DNA of 64,000 bases from Williamsia faeni (lineage in GTDB: Bacteria > Actinomycetota > Actinomycetes > Mycobacteriales > Mycobacteriaceae): assembly GCA_003202005.1 (NCBI GenBank), contig QJJF01000001.1, forward strand, positions 837,099-901,098. The letters are read 5' to 3'. The translations under genes were made by a program, and so were the position numbers. Position 1 is the first letter of the stretch; every line of letters starts with the position of its first letter. Under the pieces are notes generated by a model. The model ran no database searches and had not been told where the DNA came from. It saw only the letters and a program-made list of their open reading frames with translations. Positions 59,839-64,000 of this stretch are shown piece by piece.

Positions 59839-60591
59839 CTACTTCCAGGGTGCGAGGACTTCGGCGGCCCGCTCAGCGAGAACCATCTGAAAGATCGGGC
59901 CAAAGCTGACGCGGGCGATCCCGAGCGCAGCCAGAGCGGCCTTGTTGTTGTTCACCGGATGGCCGATGGCGTTGACCGGCAACGGCAGCTCGTCGGTCAG
60001 CCGCTTATGCACCGCGTCGTCGTGGAATCCGACCGGATAGAGCACGTCGGCGCCGGCATCGGCGGCCAGTTTCAAACGGGAGATGGCTCGGTCGACGCGG
60101 TCGGACTCGTCGCCGACCTGTTTGAGGAAAAGGTCGGTCCGGGCGTTGATCACCACGTGGACGTCGGTCGCATCGGATGCCGCGCGCAGCGCCGCCACAA
60201 AATCGGCATGTTCCTGCGCCTCCCGCAGCCGGCCGCCCTCGCTGTGGACGGTGTCCTCGATGTTGAGGCCCACCGCGCCGGCAGAGATAAGTCCATCGAT
60301 CAGGCGTTTGGGATCTTCGCCGTATCCGGCTTCGATGTCGACGGAGATCGGCACGTCGACTGCGTCGGTGATCTGTTTGATGCGGGTGATCAGTTCGGTG
60401 AAGGTGATGCCCTCGTTGTCGGGTTTGCCGATCGAATCCGACACCGGGTGGCTACCCACTGTCAGCGCGGCGAATCCCGCGGATATCGCCAGGTTGGCCG
60501 ACCAGGCGTCCCATACCGTCGGCAGAATCACCGGGTTTCCGGGTTGATGGAGTTCGAGCAGAGTTGTCGCCTTGCTTGATAGTTCCGTCAT
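59839..60591 (-). CDS. Isocitrate lyase/phosphoenolpyruvate mutase-family enzyme
   Basis: A 250-residue TIM-barrel protein of the PEP mutase-like family. It has LPTVWDAWSANLAISAGFAALTVGS, SDSIGKPDNEG, SVDIEAGYGEDP (metal-binding region) and LNIEDTVHSEGG. The hallmark Lys-Lys-Cys-Gly-His of true isocitrate lyases is absent, so it is more like carboxyvinyl-carboxyphosphonate phosphorylmutase or 2-methylisocitrate-lyase relatives of unknown substrate. The ATG at 60591 has AGAGGG upstream; the frame extends to 60816 without coding character. It diverges from the SNF2 helicase gene. Confidence 0.85.
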   Translation of the reverse strand: MTELSSKATTLLELHQPGNPVILPTVWDAWSANLAISAGFAALTVGSHPVSDSIGKPDNEGITFTELITRIKQITDAVDVPISVDIEAGYGEDPKRLIDGLISAGAVGLNIEDTVHSEGGRLREAQEHADFVAALRAASDATDVHVVINARTDLFLKQVGDESDRVDRAISRLKLAADAGADVLYPVGFHDDAVHKRLTDELPLPVNAIGHPVNNNKAALAALGIARVSFGPIFQMVLAERAAEVLAPWK

Positions 60592-60720
60592 GCCCTCTAC
60601 AACTACGCGGATTGTCTGGAAGATTCCTGTGCTTGGCAGATCCATGCGAGCATTCCGGCCGGATATGGGTGTTGCTCGCTCGATACCGGGACTGTCACAC
60701 CAGCGTGCCACCATGGTCGG

Positions 60721-63621
60721 GTGACTCAGACACCGGCGGCCCATGCGTTGTGGCGCGGTGGGGTCGGGCTGTCGCTGTGGTTCACCGATGCCGATGGGCA
60801 GCCCTGCACCGAGCACGTCCCCGAGGGGTTGCCGCCGGCACTCGACACCGTTGTCGGAGGTCGGTCGCTGCGGCGCACCATCACGGTGTCCGGACCCGGT
60901 GCCGATGACCGCCGCGACATCGCCTCGGTGACGCTCGGTCCGGCGGCCGCGTGTGAACTGCTCGAGGCCATCAAGCCCGACGACGTCGTCGGTGGCGAAT
61001 TACGTTATTACCGTTACCTGTTGGATTCGACCGAGCGATTTGTCCGATCAGGCGCGATCACCCCGGCGGTCAGCCGGGTCGCCGGCGAGTGGGCTGTCCG
61101 ATGGGCGCCCCTGGCCACCACAACCTGGCGCACCTGGTTGTCGACGGCGATCGCGGCGGCTCCTCCGGTTGTTCTCGACAACGGTGACACCGACGCGATC
61201 ATGGACTTTTGCGGCGAGGTGACCGACCACCTGTGCCGAACCAGTTGCCGCGACATCAAACCCGACGCCGTTCGGTCGTCATTCGTCCGAACATTGCTGC
61301 CCGATGCCGACGCGCCGCCCATGTCCGCCGACAAGGCAACTGCTGCGGCGTCGGCCTGGTCGCAGTGGGCCGACGGACTCCGGCTCGGCGAATCAGCTCT
61401 GGTCCTGCGCCTCAATGAACCGGACGAGGGTGATGAGGACAACGAAGGCGACCCGACGCGGTGGCGGCTGCAGGTGTGCCGCCGCACCGTCGATCGCCCG
61501 GACGACCCCGTAGAGCTACGACGACTCGACGCCCATGAGATCGATCAGGTCACCACCGAGGTCGCCGGCGCGGTCCGGGCCTTCCCCACTCTGAAATCTG
61601 CTCGCCACGATGACTATTCGCTCGACTTCCTCCTCTCGACCGATGTGGTTCTCGAACTTCTCGACACCGGGGTCGCGGCCCTGTCCGAGGCCGGGTACGA
61701 GGTGTTGCTGCCTCGCTCGATCGCACACGTCCGGCCGACGCTGACATTGCGGGGCAGGCAGGAGGGTGGCACGCCGCAGCGATCGGTGGTGGTCGGATTC
61801 GACGAAATCCGCAACTTCCAATGGCAATTGGCGCTCGGTGAAGACGTACTCAACGCCGCCGAATTGGACGCGCTGGCTCGCCAGAAGGGCGACCTCGTCA
61901 AGGTTCGCGGCAAGTGGGTGCGGGCCGACAACGCAGCACTGTCCCGGACGGCGGCATTCATCCAGGCCCAGAAGGCTTTGGCCGAATCGGGTCAGCCTGC
62001 GGACATGGGCGAGTTGTTCGCCCTGGTGACCGACGGCGACGACAAACTTCCGGTCCCGGTCAGCCGGGTCGAGGGCTTGTCGTGGCTCGATGAGATCAAA
62101 CGTCGCGGACGAATGGCACCCCCCAGCCTCGCCGCACCCGAATCCCTCCGCGCCGAACTGCGCCCCTACCAGCACCGCGGCATGGAGTGGCTGCGACATC
62201 TGAGCTCATTGCGCATCGGCGCTGTACTTGCCGACGACATGGGGCTGGGCAAGACGATTCAGGTCTTGGCGCTGATTTGTGGTGAGTTGGAGACCACCGA
62301 CAGTCAGGCAAGCCCAGGCCGGACCACACTGCTGATCTGCCCGATGTCGGTGGTCGGCAACTGGGAACGTGAGATCGTCCGGTTCGCCCCGCACCTGTCG
62401 GTGTTGATCCATCACGGGCCGGGCCGGCTGTCCGGGACACCGTTCACGACTGCGGCGTCAACCTCCGACATCGTCATCACCACGTTTGCCATCGCATCTC
62501 GAGACCGAAAGTTGTTGAGCACCAACACCTGGGACCGCCTGGTCGTCGATGAGGCGCAGCACATCAAGAACGTTGCCACCGCACAATCCAAAGCCGTTCG
62601 ATCGATGCAGGCCCGCCATCGCATCGCCCTGACCGGCACACCCGTCGAGAACCGGCTGGAGGATCTACGATCGGTGATCGACCTGGTCAACCCCGGACTA
62701 TTGGGCACGGCATCGACCTTCAAGTCCCGCTATGCCGAAGCCATTGAACGCGAACGTGATCCACGGGCAGTCCAGCGCTTGAACGCGGTCACCTCCCCGT
62801 TCATTCTGCGACGGGTCAAAACAGATCCGACCGTGATCTCCGACCTTCCGGAGAAGGCGGAGCTGACCGTCCGCGCCAACCTCACCATCGAGCAGGCCGG
62901 ACTGTATCGCGCGGTCATCGACGATCTGATGGAGGCACTGGGCAAGGGCGAGACCAAAGAGGCCGGAAGTGAGCGTCGCAGAACGGTTTTCGCCGCATTG
63001 ACGCGGCTGAAGCAGATCTGCAACCACCCTGCGCACTACCTCGGCGACGGTTCGCCGATCATGCGGCGCAACGAACATCGTTCCGGGAAGATCGAACTGC
63101 TCGCCGATATCCTCGAGAACATCGTCGCCGACGGTGAGCGAGCCCTGGTGTTCACCCAATTCACCGCCTTCGGGACGATGTTGCAGCCCTGGCTCTCCGA
63201 TCGGATCGGTCAGCAGTTCTCGTTCCTGCACGGCGGCCTCAGTCGCCATGCGCGCGACACCATGGTGGCGGAATTCTCCGACCCCGACGGCCCGGCGATC
63301 ATGCTGGCGTCGTTGAAGGCCGGCGGCACCGGACTGAACCTGACGTCCGCCAATCATGTTGTGCATCTGGATCGTTGGTGGAATCCCGCGGTCGAGAACC
63401 AGGCCACCGACCGCGTCTACCGGATCGGCCAGCAGCGGCGGGTGGAGGTCCGCAAGTTTGTCTGTGTCGGCACACTGGAAGAACGAATCGACCAACTCAT
63501 CGCCGACAAACGTGAGCTGTCCGAACTCACCGTCTCCACCGGAGAGAGCTGGCTCGCGAACACCGCCGACGACGAACTCTACGATCTGATGCGCCTGAGC
63601 GACGAGGCGGTGGGCGAATGA
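60721..63621 (+). CDS. SNF2-family DEAD/DEAH-type helicase (HelZ-like)
   Basis: A 966-residue protein. An N-terminal SNF2-associated region (about 1-450) lacks obvious catalytic motifs. The helicase core has Walker A DDMGLGKT near residue 505, DEAQH near 610 and ALTGTPVENR; the C-terminal lobe has LVFTQFTAFGTML, LKAGGTGLNLTSANHVVHLDRWWNPAVE and the motif VI DRVYRIGQQRRV. Such proteins translocate on duplex DNA or remodel protein-DNA complexes. Its Mtb relative is Rv2101 (HelZ). It begins at GTG and overlaps the SWIM gene by four bases. Confidence 0.9.
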   Translation: MTQTPAAHALWRGGVGLSLWFTDADGQPCTEHVPEGLPPALDTVVGGRSLRRTITVSGPGADDRRDIASVTLGPAAACELLEAIKPDDVVGGELRYYRYLLDSTERFVRSGAITPAVSRVAGEWAVRWAPLATTTWRTWLSTAIAAAPPVVLDNGDTDAIMDFCGEVTDHLCRTSCRDIKPDAVRSSFVRTLLPDADAPPMSADKATAAASAWSQWADGLRLGESALVLRLNEPDEGDEDNEGDPTRWRLQVCRRTVDRPDDPVELRRLDAHEIDQVTTEVAGAVRAFPTLKSARHDDYSLDFLLSTDVVLELLDTGVAALSEAGYEVLLPRSIAHVRPTLTLRGRQEGGTPQRSVVVGFDEIRNFQWQLALGEDVLNAAELDALARQKGDLVKVRGKWVRADNAALSRTAAFIQAQKALAESGQPADMGELFALVTDGDDKLPVPVSRVEGLSWLDEIKRRGRMAPPSLAAPESLRAELRPYQHRGMEWLRHLSSLRIGAVLADDMGLGKTIQVLALICGELETTDSQASPGRTTLLICPMSVVGNWEREIVRFAPHLSVLIHHGPGRLSGTPFTTAASTSDIVITTFAIASRDRKLLSTNTWDRLVVDEAQHIKNVATAQSKAVRSMQARHRIALTGTPVENRLEDLRSVIDLVNPGLLGTASTFKSRYAEAIERERDPRAVQRLNAVTSPFILRRVKTDPTVISDLPEKAELTVRANLTIEQAGLYRAVIDDLMEALGKGETKEAGSERRRTVFAALTRLKQICNHPAHYLGDGSPIMRRNEHRSGKIELLADILENIVADGERALVFTQFTAFGTMLQPWLSDRIGQQFSFLHGGLSRHARDTMVAEFSDPDGPAIMLASLKAGGTGLNLTSANHVVHLDRWWNPAVENQATDRVYRIGQQRRVEVRKFVCVGTLEERIDQLIADKRELSELTVSTGESWLANTADDELYDLMRLSDEAVGE

Positions 63622-64000
63622 GCCGAAAACCCAAGCCACCCCAGCGTGGGTATGGACTGACGCCGTGGTCCAAGGCTTTCCTGCTGGCCGTGGAATCAAC
63701 CGCCGAGGCACGGAAGATCACCAAGGCCCGCAGCTACTTTCGCGACCGTGTCGTCATCGACCTGGTCGTGCGGTCCGGGCAGGTGAAAGCCCTGGTTCAG
63801 GGCAGCCAGCTCGATCCGTTCGAGGTGACGATCACCACCGGGCCCGCTGATCCCGCCACGGTCTTATCGCTGCTGCGCCGCCAAGGCAAGACCGATGACC
63901 TGGTGGCTGTCACCCGCGGGCGCCAACCCGAAACCCTCGGATCGCTGGTGATCCCGGCCGAGTCCTCCGACATCCGCGTCGACTGCAATTGCCCGGACGA
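63618..64000 (+). CDS. SWIM zinc-finger protein (N-terminal part, cut by window end)
   Basis: The frame starts at an ATG overlapping the helicase stop (ATGA) and stays open to the window end, giving 127 codons. It begins MSRKPKPPQRGYGLTPWSKA, followed by a segment rich in Arg and Val with ARSYFRDRVVIDLVV. It reaches CNCPD near the end, the first half of a SWIM C-x-C-x(n)-C-x-H zinc finger. The rest is outside the window. The tight coupling to a SNF2 helicase repeats a gene pair common in bacteria. Confidence 0.8.
   Translation, partial: MSRKPKPPQRGYGLTPWSKAFLLAVESTAEARKITKARSYFRDRVVIDLVVRSGQVKALVQGSQLDPFEVTITTGPADPATVLSLLRRQGKTDDLVAVTRGRQPETLGSLVIPAESSDIRVDCNCPD

Noticed and set aside
59594-59890. 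A 98-codon frame with heptads AAERAxx that could be a coiled-coil protein
   Set aside because: It begins inside the antiporter antisense, has no ribosome site, and its heptads are a direct result of the 21-nt minisatellite. I keep the repeat as intergenic DNA.
1-64000. CRISPR arrays, insertion sequences, prophage or attachment sites
   Set aside because: No spaced direct repeats, transposase or integrase motifs, or tRNA-flanking duplications were seen. The only tandem repeat has no unique spacers.

Overview
The window is high-G+C actinobacterial chromosome, most likely from a mycolic-acid-containing member of the Mycobacteriales such as Gordonia or a close relative. The main clues are an antigen-85-type mycolyltransferase, a SigK/RskA pair next to an MPT83-like fasciclin lipoprotein, a KstR-type operator beside a 3-ketosteroid-dehydrogenase-like flavoprotein, and a Ku/LigD pair. 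Genes are dense, with GTG and TTG starts and many 4-bp ATGA/GTGA overlaps. No gap between genes exceeds about 230 bases. I saw no rRNA, tRNA, insertion sequence, prophage or CRISPR array.

Layout. 1-2524: divergent ku (partial) and ligD, the bacterial end-joining pair. 2644-6819: a cyclic-nucleotide phosphodiesterase-like enzyme, a YdcF-type protein, a LURP-one protein and an acyl-CoA dehydrogenase. 6826-9786: a long palindrome, then the proton-pumping transhydrogenase operon pntAa-pntAb-pntB. 10009-13781: a molybdopterin oxidoreductase-sigK-rskA operon diverging from the fasciclin gene, with matching SigK-like promoters facing both ways. 13938-20684: GtrA protein, KstD-like flavoprotein, a cupin regulator with azlCD, GNAT, pirin, aquaporin and a secreted protein. 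20792-23587: the csoR-copZ-copA copper module. 23634-29303: small metabolic and regulatory genes, an orphan nadB-like gene and a TDT exporter with its LysR regulator. 29303-32039: MarR regulator and a Mn/Zn ABC importer. 32060-38600: PrpE-like acyl-CoA synthetase, a TetR/MFS efflux pair, an AlkD-like protein and the mycolyltransferase. 38620-41376: DUF427, a MmyB-type regulator with its SDR, SnoaL and a 49-residue protein. 41527-46022: a GntR, allophanate-hydrolase-like amidase, biuret-hydrolase-like and permease cluster. 46227-49530: M23 peptidase, universal stress protein, acyl-CoA dehydrogenase and DUF3263. 49758-54108: a membrane protein coupled to a PLP decarboxylase, then an SPFH/NAD-kinase-like operon diverging from an NrtR-type Nudix regulator with twin operators. 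54246-64000: a second 49-residue paralogue, nitronate monooxygenase, rnhA, a hydroxyacid dehydrogenase, a PQQ-type sugar dehydrogenase, a Na+/H+ antiporter with a 21-nt minisatellite, a PEP-mutase-family enzyme, and a SNF2 helicase with a SWIM protein cut by the window end.

The most interesting units are the NrtR/SPFH/NAD-kinase-like module, the candidate biuret-utilisation cluster with its own permease and shared operators, the membrane protein-decarboxylase pair behind a structured leader, and the pair of 49-residue paralogues. All functions are inferred from sequence patterns; no database search was run.
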